From Chrysophaeum taylorii (taxonomy: Eukaryota; Sar; Pelagophyceae; Pelagomonadales; Pelagomonadaceae), in NCBI GenBank assembly GCA_029834535.1, contig JAQMWT010000360.1, positions 62,001-126,000 of the forward strand: a DNA stretch of 64,000 nt, written 5' to 3'. The translations under genes were made by a program, and so were the position numbers. A model generated the notes under the pieces. That model was not told where the DNA came from and did no database searches. It saw only the letters and a list, made by a program, of their open reading frames with translations. Shown in pieces: positions 48,325-59,489 of the stretch (the first letter of the stretch is position 1; each line of letters begins with the position of its first letter).

Positions 48325-51300
48325 TTATATTATTATGGTTTGCAACTCCCAGACTCAAAGAGCCAGAATGGATGAGCGCAAGGAAAAAAGGTAGCAGCAA
48401 GAATACGAAGGATATGCGCGCAAAGGGGATGAATGACGAAGCAAGAACGCAAACTCTCAGAGGCAAAGGTAGGAAGAAGGGAGCAAGGCTAGAAGGAGTG
48501 ACACAAGGATCTCAGAGCAGGGCAAGGGGAAAGAAGAAGAGAGAGTAGCGGTAGGCGTGGTGATGAAAAACACAGGAGGAGACGACGCTAAACGACGGTT
48601 GCAGCATGAGCCAGACCTCCCAAACAGGCCTCCATTATTTGGTCCGGGCGAGGCGGCCAAATGTCGCGAGAACACAAGGTAACCACACGTCATCAGCATC
48701 GACGCCACAAGCAACAAGGATATCAATAAGAGCCGACGGCAAACGACCGCGCACGAAGTCATAAGCAGCGTCGGTGCCATACGCGAAGGGTAGGACAGAC
48801 GAACGTCGTGGTCGTAGGTCAAGTACAAGAGCAGTGTGGGAAGCAGAGAGACGGGAAGTCAACCAGTCCTGTAAAGTCAAGCTGTCGAGCACAAGCGGAT
48901 GGAACAGCAGAGTAGCCACATGACTCTGTTTCGCCGTCGTCAAAGCGGGATGTGGGCAAGTAGTCAGAAGATGGTGAAGCGACTCGGAAGAACCAGGGCG
49001 GCGACAACAGCGACACGTGTGATCAGGAACAAAAAATCCCCAGGCAGCAGAGCGCTGTCGGGTGGCTAATTGCGCCATGAGGAACTTAACCTGCATGGCA
49101 TGCGTCATGAATGATTTGCACGGGCCGACAAAATATGTCCGGAAAAGCAAAGTGAGAGACATCGGCAGGCTCATAAGCACGAAGGAGCGCAATGTCAAGC
49201 TGCGTCAGCAAAGTGGAGCAAACCCCCTCAAACTGACGGCGCCGCTGGAAGGTGACAAACCAACGTCGGCCATGGCAGAAATGCGTGCAAGAATGGTCAT
49301 CCGCACCCGCTCCACACCGGCCACGCGCCGCAAGGCTATCAGCAATATGTTGGAGAGACTCGACGAGGGTGAACTGGGAGGAAGATTCGCGACGTGCCGG
49401 GTGGCCTCGCACCTACTCGAGGTCAAATGAACCAAAATGTGCCGTTGCGCGTGGAGTTAAGTGCGCAATCTCATCCCAAAAATCGCTGGATGTGACTGGC
49501 ACGCGCTGCGAGAGGCCAGAATGTGCGAGCACCGTGCCTTTATTGCCAAGAACGGCTTTCATGGGTAATCGAGGCAGTACATCACGAAGGGACCCAAGTG
49601 CAGCTTGTGCGGCATAGCAGCCCATGACCTCAGCATGATACGCAGATAAAGTTCCAGAGCGACCCGCAAAGCGAAAGTGTAGAGGCGGGTGGGCACAGGA
49701 TCGAACATGGCCACAGCAGCTCCGCCCTTACCTTTGGACACGAATCCGTCGCTGGCCACGTAGAGATGATTGATGGGTAGTCTAGTACCACAGCCATCAA
49801 GTGCAGAACGAGTCGTGGCCCACGTAGGAAACCGGGCAGCGACAGTCGCAGCGTAGGTGCCCAAACCAAGGTCGGAGGGAGAGTGGAGGACGTGGGAGGC
49901 CGGGTTGGATGCGCGGCGGCGGGTATGAAAACAGGTAATATCGTTTAACATTGCAGCGGGACTTAACGGCAAAGAGAAAGGTTCTTGATGAAATTCGCCA
50001 GCGGGGGGGGGGGGCGTTTCACGGGAAGGCGACGCGTACCGACGCAAGAGACAGTAACGACCGTGACTTTCGGGACAAAACATGCTGTAGGATCCCAGTT
50101 TAGTGACAAGTCCATGTCCCACAAACCCACCCACATCCTTCATGCTCCCCACACACACCCCCCTCTTAGCAGTCGACATTTAAAGACAAGTCATGAGGAA
50201 GAACTCACGAAACGATCGCACAGCCTTCGGGGTCAAAGGGTAATGGTCACCGCCTGCGCAAAAAAGGGTGTGGGTGTATCTGCCGCGGCCCGTGACGCCG
50301 TGGATACGACCCTCACACCAAACCCCTTGGAGCTTACCGTCAGCTGTTCATGCGGTGATGTGTTCGGGTTTTTCACACACAAGCGCGTTTTATCACCATC
50401 CGTGTCTTGCACCTCGACGATGCACAGGTTGCCGCCAAACATGCACAAGGCAACGTCACCACGGATGATACCAGCTTTGGCGCGATCGGCCCGGAATTCG
50501 GGCCCAACAAGGCCGGCAACATCCACATGGAGTAATGTCTCCAAGCGCGAGACGAACCAATCACGGTCCACCGCTGAAGGAGGAATACATGCGTCATGGA
50601 GGTATATCCGTCCGCCGCGAGGAAGGAGGTAGACCATCAGACCTCGTTCTCGTGGCACACCCGCTGCAGCTTGATTATATCAGGAACCGGCCAACCAACA
50701 TCGAGCGTAAGATCAACAACAGTGCGATCAGATGGAGCGGCGGAGCCAGGGAGCGGACCACCACTAGTAAGTTGCACGTCATTTGCTCTGGCTCATACGA
50801 TGGTGCCCTAGACCCACCCGAAACGTGTGTGGTTCGTGCCAACAGAGGTGACCCATTTGGCATTTGCAGCATGGCTGGATTCGAAGCCGGGGGAACTGGC
50901 GCCAAAACGCATTTGAGCCTGACGAATGAGCACCTCAATCAACCGTGTCGCGAGGCCACCCCGATGCAACAAACGCGCCATCCACTCAAGACGATCCGCA
51001 GGAATTTTGTTAACCTGGATGGTAAGCCGGCACCTCCGAGGGTTGCGGGTTTTTGTAAAGCCAACCGATTGGTTCGTTCGCCCAAACGTGCTCGCATCAA
51101 CAACAGAGACTCCACTTCACGTTGAAGTGAATCCACAAAGCGCTGTTCCAAACGTTCAAACGAAAGCGATAGGCAAGCTTGCTCCAGAGCACTTGGTCAA
51201 GAAGGTAGCGTCTGCTATCCGGGGATACCAGAATGGCGCGGAGCTTAGCCATAAAATCGTCGACAATATGACGAATTGAATCTGCAACGTCAAGATAATC

Positions 51301-54300
51301 GCTAGCGGGAGACCACTGGATCCCCAAGTACCGCATACCGTGGTCAAAAGGAATAACAGAAATTTCACCACGTTTGGCTGATAAATGCCCAATGTGACCC
51401 GGGTCATCAACACCGAGCTGCAAGTGTCCATGGCGAAATAACACGGCGGTATCGTACACCCAAGGGCGCCAATTCTGTGCCGCGAGATCGAGGGGGCCCT
51501 TGAACCACTCGAGACCCAGCACTTTGGTTTTCGTGATGTTGAATTTCATTGCGAAGAACTCAAAAGAAGAGGCTGCAAACATTGACCCGTAGCTTTAAGC
51601 CGCGGCGCGTAATCGAACACCACAAAGCATCATCAACGAAGCATAAGCCGGCTGTGGTGCGTGTGCAGGTGATGGGTGGGAAGAGTGGGAACACAAGTAG
51701 AACCAAACTCGGGAGGGCGCCGCAATCCCGCCCCCGTGACTTCGAGATGGCCCTCGGGAACAAGACGAGGGTTGGTTTGCATATCTGACAGTATAGAATA
51801 AAATGCCAACCAAATACTAGGTGATTCGGACGCACCTTGGGCAGTACCGCGGGCAAAGGAGAAGGACCCCGCATCGTCGTCCCCAAGAGGGATGTTGACG
51901 TACCGTACGCTGTGACCACCTGTTTCTGATTACCAACATCCTCTTGTAGGTAGTAGTCGATAAAAGAGTCGGGTAATCCAAAGCAACGTAAGGCCATCTC
52001 CTTGCCTGACCAAACAGGAACACTATCGTAGACCGTCGAATTGTCTTGGGCAACTGCAAGCAAGGCAAGCAAGGGCACATGGTCCGCATGGGCCAATTCA
52101 GTTAAAGGCACGGCGATTGCGAGTGGCGTCAGAACGTCACTAAGTGAACCATAATGTCCGGCATCGAAAAAATTGCAATGTTCTCAGATAGGTGTAATGC
52201 GACCGAAGATCACCGACCAGTAGGCCTTCATAAAGGCAGCGTGATAGGACGCGACATCTCTACGCTCGGTTTGAGTAGACGCAAAAGGTCGCCGTGTTGC
52301 TCTGGATGTAGAAGGCCTTTAACCATGTCAACCGTGACACCAGAGAGGCCTGGTGTTTTGCCGGAACGCCGCGTAGACCAGCAACGGTCCCACTCCTCTC
52401 GTGTAAGAGGAGCAAGGGCATTTGCGTAGTGCGACTCATCTGCGTTTGGCTCGCGGCGCAAGTGGTCGAGAGTAAAGGGGCGAACTTTGCGGGGATACCC
52501 GCAGCTGCAACGTCGATGTTGGAACCAAACGCCGCAATTTGTGGGCGTAGGTGTCGTCCACGAGGGCCTGGGTCATCTAGTGCTGTGGTCTGGCACCAGA
52601 AACGCGGTGAAGTTCCGCCCATCCAGCTGTGGAAACGGCGGACCAAAACGCCGGCGGCACCCGCTGGTTCGCTATGGATCCGCAGTTTGTCGGCGTCACG
52701 TTTGACGATCGAAGCATATTCGTCGCACTTTCTGCCTCGCGCCAAGACGGCACGAACCAGGTTACGAACACGAACGCAATCGGCCTCGTCGCGTTTTTTT
52801 GCGGCGCGCTCAAGTAAAAGCTCCTGTTCTGCAGCGTGAAGCCGTGAGCGGTACTCGGAGTCCACGTGATTGAGCTGAAGCTGCCAATGTGCGCGGTGCT
52901 GATCAAGCTTGTGACACGAGCGTCCGCACGTCGTTGACGGGCGGCATCCGCGTCGTCGAGAGGGACCGATGAGGCCTCCGCGAGACCACCCACCTCTGAG
53001 AGGTCAACCCCCAGGAAGTTCAACGTGAGGGCGACCTCGCGTGCGAATCGAGCAAACGCGCGAGCGCGGTGACCACGCTCCCCTTTACCTGACACGATCA
53101 CCAAGGTACGCGGGGCGCGTCGACGAGGACGTAGCTCGGTCGTAGCATCTTGAGCTCGCAGGCTGACGTGGGACGCAAAACGCCGGCGTCGTTCAGTCGC
53201 CACAGTAGCAGCGCCGCCAGTCATACATCCCACAAGATCCGAGTGCAAGGCATCGAGAACGGCAGTGTCGTCGGAACCGGCGAGAGAGCGGAGGCGCGTC
53301 GTGAGGTTTGCTTCCAGCCGGCGCTGAGATAAAAAAAATCCTTTGTCGAGATCCATAGAAACGTCGTCACTGAGCCGGACGGCGAAGGCGATAGGACTAT
53401 GTGCCTTTGTCGGAGTCCGGAGCGCAGCTTCATCGACCCCAAGGACACTCTCCAGATTGAGCTCCAAGGCTATTTATTGGCCAGTGTTCCGAGTTGGACG
53501 GCGGTCGGTCTCTTCGAGTCTCCAGTTGCGCGTGCGGCTAGAAAACCCTCACGAACGAGAGTCGACGCAACAATGCTGCGGCGAGCCACAAAAAACGTCC
53601 ATGTCGTTGGAAGCGTTGCGGCGTCGGAGGGTGGGAGTCGGCTTGTGACCGCGCGTGTAATATAAACTCACCCGCGGGTCAACGGTACTCGCACCGAACC
53701 AGCGCGTCCACTCAAGATGGTGTCGCTTGAGGTCGTCGGCGAGGTCAGTAACACGAGCTCCAGGGTCCCAGGTGACGTTCCAGTCGCCCGCAAGTATAGC
53801 AGGCGTACCCCGAATTTTCACGGTCGTCTTCTCGATGTCGGTGCGGAGGACATCGTACACCGTCCAGGTGCGACATTCAGAACCCAAGGCGCGGGTTTGT
53901 GTCTCTTGCCGGCGGCGTTCGGTCGGCCTGTTCCCAGACACCCACGATGGCCAGCGAAGAGCCTCCCTCACGCTTGAGCCCAACGCCACCATACCGCGCC
54001 CAGTGACGCTAGTCAGTAACCTCGTCGAGAACAAGGCGAGACCATGGCGCCCGCACCGCGAGGAAGATGCCATGGCGAGGCGCCTGAAGGGCTGTGTTCG
54101 TCCAAGTCTTATCCCAAAATTCATGACTCCAACGGGCGCGCAGCAACTCAAGGATCCGCAGGCGCGTGATATTAGTCCACCGGACATCAGCGAGCAGGTT
54201 AACATCGACGTCGGCGCTTACAATTTCCCTCAACTCATCTTGGAAGTGTGTCCCGGTCGGAAGGGCGTCTACGTTGTGGAACCATAACCTAATGCCGCTC

Positions 54301-54365
54301 GCAGTGGCATCTCCCTGTCGCCGAGGAGTGGGGAATGCATCGCCCAAGAAGCTGTAGATGGTCAT
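48325..54365 (-). mobile_element. Nearly full-length LINE: AP endonuclease, reverse transcriptase, RNase H, zinc knuckle
   Basis: On the minus strand, in order: an APE-type endonuclease (54.36-53.56 kb; IRLWFHNVDALPT, AILAGDWNVTWD); a 296-codon linker ORF (53.47-52.58 kb); reverse transcriptase (about 52.5-51.1 kb), with FVDDALW at 51.62-51.64 kb as the catalytic Y-x-D-D-type motif; an RNase H-like part (about 49.8 kb; YVASDGFVSKGKGGAA); AQLATRQRSAAW; a C-x2-C-x9-H-x5-C knuckle near 49.0 kb; and a 3' UTR ending GGCTCTTTGAGTCTGGGAG plus ATAATA near 48.33 kb. The RNase H suggests an I/Tad/R1-like clade. The coding region changes frame several times, so this copy is inactive. The three regions share one strand and order. 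Confidence 0.85.
50118..50187. repeat. ~70-bp dispersed sequence, copy inside the LINE
   Basis: Shares a run starting CCACAAACCCACCCACATCC and ending GTCGACATTTAAAGACA with 56.78-56.85 kb. It probably belongs to an unrelated LTR-like or satellite piece inserted in or captured by the LINE. Confidence 0.6.
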
Positions 54366-54379
54366 GGGCGGAGGCCAGC

Positions 54380-54790
54380 AAGGTTCGTCCCGCGGGAAAG
54401 TGCAAGAAGAAAAGAATCAAAAGAAGAAATCCGTCGCAATTCGAAGAACAGGCGCCGCGCAGCGCAGGTTGGAAACTAACTAACTTCAGACCTCTCCCGA
54501 GCATGGGAGCCAGGCCGGACCGACAGGAGCCAGTCCGGAATCAGGGCCTGGTTGAAAACAGCAAACAAGAAAACCAGAAGAAAGGAAGGCGGCGCTTTGG
54601 CGGCCGCACAGCGCGGGTACCCCTCCAGAACGGGCGCTACACAACGCAAATTGAAAACAGCAAACGATAAGTTCAGGCAAAACGAAGGCGACGCTACGGC
54701 AGCCGCCGTATGAAGCGCGGGCAGTCCAAGCCCGCGGCAGTTCGAAGGCAGCATCACAGTGAGGGTGGTCACTGTGGCTGCACAGCGCAG
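54380..54790. repeat. Tandem ~110-bp repeats upstream of the LINE, split by a SINE-like fragment
   Basis: Units share ..GAAAACAGCAAAC.AGAA.., GG(C/A)G(G/A)CGCT and CGCACAGCGC(G/A)GGTA. On the minus strand they read as repeated VCCFQ..LRC. This could be the 5' UTR monomers of the LINE. Confidence 0.5.
54467..54552 (-). mobile_element. SINE-like family, 5'-truncated copy 3
   Basis: Contains (TAAC)n then CTTCAGACCTCTCCCGAGCA through CCGGAATCAGGGCCTG, matching the last ~75 bases and tail of the copies at 24.7 and 26.4 kb. The rest of the element is missing. It splits the ~110-bp repeats. Confidence 0.75.
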
Positions 54791-55597
54791 GTATGCGGGT
54801 GGTAGATGGTGTGATGTGGATGGCACTGGGAGCAAGGGCCCCAGCTGTCGTCACGAGCTGGGTAACGAGCGCCCCCGCTCGGATAGCAGCGGCGTTAGCC
54901 AACACCCAGGCGCGCCTCGTGAAGTGGCGTAGAATCGCGAATGGTGGGTGCAGGTGGAGCCACGGAGAGGCGTGATGCAGCAGCAGCTTTGTGGCTGTGG
55001 TCGTCGGTGATGGAACACCGCGGGAGTTTGGCAGGAATGGAGACATCGTCCTCCGCGCCTCGGCGTCACGGAGGTCCTCATCGTGGGTATCTCTCGAGTG
55101 TCGATCGCCATCGGCTCGTGTACTACCATATTGGAGAGAGCCGCGGTGGAATCTGAGGGGGATGCGGGGTGCGCATCGGAGAGGAAACGAGCAAGCGTTC
55201 GAGTCTTCTTTTGCTCCGGGTGCTCGTTGCGCGACACGAGTTGCTCGTTCGAAGTCGCCAGCGCCGCTAATTATTCAGTTCATGACGAGAGTCAACATCA
55301 GCTGGCTGGCGCATGAAAGATGACGGACACGATCGTTCGCTCACAGACGGCCTTACGCGTCAGAGCCGGCGTCGCAGGTTCGCAGTCGAGGATATTGATG
55401 AGAACGTGCTTCGACTTAACCGCGGTTGTTGATTTCAAGGAACACACCCTCTAAAACTCCAGTGCGGTGCGTTGGTAGGATGCGGCGTGTGAGGGCGCGG
55501 ACTTGTAGACCACTCGGGCTCCAGAGTCCATGAAGCGCCACGATGAGTGGGGCAGGAGAATGGCAGCAAGACTCGCAATTGTAATTCGTAGTAATAC
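54791..55597. other. Possible LINE 5' region; no supported gene
   Basis: A minus-strand Pro/Arg/Ser-rich frame (54851-55237, 128 codons) could be part of a LINE ORF1 or 5' UTR, but has no nucleic-acid-binding motif I can see. The remaining bases up to repeat copy B show nothing. Confidence 0.35.
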
Positions 55598-56840
55598 ACA
55601 AGTGCAGGCCAGTAAGTTCACCTAGTCCCAATCTCTAACCCCAGCAAGTTCACCTGTTCCCGTTAAGTTCACCCAGTCCCAATCTCTAACCCCAGTAAAT
55701 TCGGCGTAAACCTAATCTCTAACCCCAGTAAGTTCGGCGTAAACCCGCACCCACTCACCCCACTCTCCTTCGAGCTCGGTCGCTCTCACCCCCGCCAATC
55801 TAAGCTGCTTTGATCCGCACACGCCGCTAAGCTTTGAGTTCACTCTAAAAGCCTCAGTAAGTTCACACGTGGTATCAGTAAGTTCACCTGGTCACTAAGT
55901 TCCACCTAGTCCCAATCTCCAACCCCAGTAAGTTCACCTGGTTCCAGTAAGTTCGCCTGGTCCCAGTAAGTTAACCTATAGTGCGCGTGTAGACGCCGGG
56001 AGGGGGCTTATCGGTATTGCGCAGCACGTGTGGAGTAGGGTGGAGTCGTCGACCAAGAAGAGGATATCCTCGGGGTTGCCGATCGACAGAGAGCCACGTA
56101 GAGCTGGACGTGGCAGAAGACGGGCTTCGCCAAGAGGACGCCGACCTCGCGGGGCGTCTGGCCCTGACTCTTGGTGATCGTTTGGCGTCGGCGGGCCTTA
56201 AGGGATACAGGTTGGAGGAGCCTCGGTGACAACGACACGATCGATCATGTATCTGGTACCGTTGCAGTGGCCGTGCGACGGGTCGAGGTTGCGAAGACTT
56301 TAAGCTCGCGATCAAAGTCAGCATGCCGTTGGTTGTCAGGGAGTTGAAAACTCGACTGTAAAGAGCGAGGCGTCGTCTTCCGACCCAACCTAGTCGGCCG
56401 AAAAGAACTCCGACGCCTCGTCTCCGGGAAAAAAAGGCCGCGGTCACGCGCGCGTTGTCAGCATCGACAACATCGTTTCGACGGGGCGTGAGAATGGCGC
56501 GCTGAAAGAGCCGCCGCGGGTCGTGGAAACAGTCTGCGAGGTCGCCGTAGACGGCTTGGAGGATCAATGCCTGCCAGGCTCGCGGGCCTACATGATCCTT
56601 ACCCTAAATCGAGGGACAGGCAGGACGTCACCCTTCGTCGCACATACGTCCGGCGGCAGCATGCGTACGACCTACGGGCGGGGCCCGTCCTCTCTTCGCC
56701 TGCCCCACGCCTCGGCGATGACCCCGACTAGGTCCCGCGCACTTATCTCCGCCCGTCAGGCACACCCCTCATACCCCACAAACCCACCCACATCCTTCAT
56801 GCTCCCCACACACACCCCCCTCTTAGCAGTCGACATTTAA

Positions 56841-56877
<37 letters not shown>

Positions 56878-56897
56878 TCTGTCGATTAGTAGTTGGG
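55598..56897 (+). repeat. ~1.05-kb repeat unit, copy B (with an insertion)
   Basis: Same start, CAGTAAGT array, core, GAGGCGTCG/CGACGCCTC stem and end as copy A. Near its end the (CAGACAAA)n part is replaced by ~260 foreign bases (about 56.617-56.875 kb), including sequence shared with the copia LTR at 27.28-27.34 kb and with 50.12 kb, and a (GACA)n run. Confidence 0.8.
56728..56847. mobile_element. LTR-like fragment
   Basis: The first ~57 bases (starting CCCGACTAGGTCCCGCG, through CCGCCCGTCAGGCAC) are the reverse complement of 27.28-27.34 kb, inside the copia LTR. The last ~70 bases match 50.12-50.19 kb. A fragment of a related LTR, broken. Confidence 0.6.
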
Positions 56898-57027
56898 AAG
56901 TGAATAGAACACTCCCCATATGAGACTGGGGGGAAAGTAGACGAGGAGTGCAGAGCATGCGAGCAGGGATTTGGCGTTAGGAAGGAAGGAAGGAAGGAAG
57001 CCTGGAAGGAAGGAAATAAATAAATAA
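56898..57027. other. Spacer between repeat copies B and C
   Basis: About 130 bases with (AAGG)n and (AAAT)n runs; nothing else. Confidence 0.5.
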
Positions 57028-58052
57028 ACAAGTGCAGGCCAGTAAGTTCACCAATCTCTAACCCCAGTAAGTTCACCTGGTCCCAGTAAGTTTCATATAA
57101 GTTCACCTGGTCAGTAAGTTCACCTAGCTCACACCAACTCCTTTGAGCTCGTCGCTCTCGCCTCCGCCAATCTAAGCTGCTTTGATCCGCACGCGCCGCC
57201 AACCTTTGAGTTTACTCTAAAAACCCTTTACTCTAAAAGCCCCAGTATGTTCACCTGGTCCCAGTTTCACCTGGTCACTCAGCTCACCTAGTCCCAATCT
57301 CTAACCCCAGTAAGTTCACCTGGTCCCAGTAAGTTCACCTAAAGTGCGCGTGTAGACGCCGGGAGGGGGCTTATCGGTATTGCGCAGCACGTGTGGGGTA
57401 GGGTGGAGTCGTCGACCCAGAAGAGCAAATCCTCGGGGTTGCCGATCGACAGAGAGCCACGTAGAGCTGGACGTGACAGAAGACGGGCTTGGGCAAGAGG
57501 ACGCCGACCTCGCGGGGCGTCTGGCCCTGGCTCTTGTTGATCGCTTGGCGTCGGCGGGCCTTACGGGATACAGGTTGGAGGAGCCTCGGTGACAACGACA
57601 CGATCGATCATGTATCTGGTACCGTTGCAGTGGCCGTGCGACGGGTCGAGGTTGCGAAGACATTAAGCTCGCGATCAAAGTCAGCATGCCGTTGGTTGTC
57701 AGGGAGTTGAAAACTCTACTGTAAAGAGCGAGGCGTCGTCTTCCGACCCAGCCTAGTCAGCCGAAAAGAACTCCGACGCCTCGTCTCCGGGAAAAAAAGG
57801 CCGCGGTCATGCGCGCGTTGTCAGCATCGACAACATCGTTTCGACGGGGCGTGAGAATGGCGCGCTGAAAGAGCCGCCGCGGGTCGTGGAAATAGTCTGC
57901 GAGGTCGCCGTAGACGGCTTGGAGGACCACTGTCTGGCTCTCGCGCCTACCTGATGCTTACTCTCGCGCCTACATGATCCTTACCCTAAATCGAGGGACA
58001 AACAGACAAACAGACAAACAGACAGACAAACATCTGTCGATTAGTAGTTAGG
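57028..58052 (+). repeat. ~1.05-kb repeat unit, copy C
   Basis: Same boundaries and order as copy A, followed without spacer by copy D, so C and D are a direct tandem pair. The core keeps the 76-codon minus-strand frame (57371-57601). Confidence 0.85.
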
Positions 58053-59113
58053 ACAAGTGCAGGCCAGTAAGTTCACCTAGTCCCAATCTCTAACCCCAGT
58101 AAGTTCACCTGGTCCCAGTAAGTTCACCTAGTCCCAATCTCTAACCCCAGTAAGTTCGGTGTAACTTACACTGTAAGCCCACTCGTGCTCACACCCACTC
58201 ACCCCACTCTCCTTCGAGCTCGTCGCTCTCACCTCCGCCAATCTAAGCCGCTTTTATCCGTACACGCCGCTAGCCTTTGCGTTCACTCTAAAAACCCCAG
58301 TAAGTTCACTTGGTCCCAGTAAGTTCACCTGGTCACTAAGTTCACCTAGTCCCAATCTCAAACCCCAGTAAGTTCGCCTGGTCCCAGTAAGTTAACCTAT
58401 AGTGCGCGTGTAGACGCCGGGAGGGGGCTTATCGGTATTGCGCAGCACGTGTGGGGTAGGGTGGAGTCGTCGACTCAGAAGAGGATATCCTCGGGGTTGC
58501 CGATAGACAGAGAGCCACGTGGAGCTGGACGTGGCAGAAGACGGGCTTCGCCAAGAGGACGCCGACCTCGCGGGGCGTCTGGCCCTGGCTCTTGTTGATC
58601 GTTTGGCGTCGGCGGGCCTTAAGGGATACAGGTTGGAGGAGCCTCGGTGACAACGACACGATCGATCATGTATCTGGTACCGTTGCAGTGGCCGTGCGAC
58701 GGGTCGAGGTTGCGAGGCGTCGTCTTCCGACAAAACCTAGTCAGCCGAAAAGAACTCCGACGCCTCGTCTCCGGGAAAAAAAGGCCGAGGTAAAGAGCGA
58801 GGCGTCGTCTTCCGACCCAACCTAGTCAGCCGAAAAGAACTCCGACGCCTCGTCTCCGGGAAAAAAAGGCCGCGGTCATGCGCGCGTTGTCAGCATCGAC
58901 AACATCGTTTCGACGGGGCGTGAGAATGGCGCGCTGAAAGAGCCGCCGCGGCTCGTGGAAATAGTCTGCGAGGTCGCCGTAGACGGCTTGGAGGATCACT
59001 GTCTGGCTCTCGTGCCTACCTACCTGATCCTTATTCTCGCGCCTACATGATCCTTACCCTAAATCGAGGGACAAACAGACAGACAGACAAACATCTGTCG
59101 ATTAGTAGTTAGG
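58053..59113 (+). repeat. ~1.05-kb repeat unit, copy D (hairpin module duplicated)
   Basis: Same boundaries as the others. The stem-loop module with GAGGCGTCG/CGACGCCTC and GGGAAAAAAAGGCCG occurs twice (about 58.716-58.787 and 58.797-58.872 kb). A stretch of the core present in the other copies is replaced by the first module. Confidence 0.85.
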
Positions 59114-59489
59114 AAGAGGGGGGTAACACGGATATGGGCTAGTGTCGCTTCACAGCCCCTTGGCCTTCGTCGAAGAAGCGATGGAAAAGGAGAAGAGCCC
59201 ATTCATTCATTCATTCATTGATTCATTCCGCTATAGACAACATTCTCTGACCAACCGACCGACCGGCCAGGAGGTGACGCAGGACGACGAAATGTAGACG
59301 GAAGAAAGAAAGACCTTTGGTGGTGGTGCCCAGCAGCCAGCCTCTTTTGATTCTCTTGGGACCATTTATTTCCTCCGATTGTAACGGATAGTTTATTGAA
59401 GGAAAGAGCACTCGAAGAGCAGTCGAACAACAACAACAACAACCGTCGAGCGTCCAAAAAGACGACGACCGTCCAAGACCTTAAGAAGG
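59114..59489. other. Upstream region of the SulP gene
   Basis: About 375 bases with (ATTC)n at 59.200-59.228 kb. No coding signal before the ATG at 59490; should contain its promoter. Confidence 0.4.
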
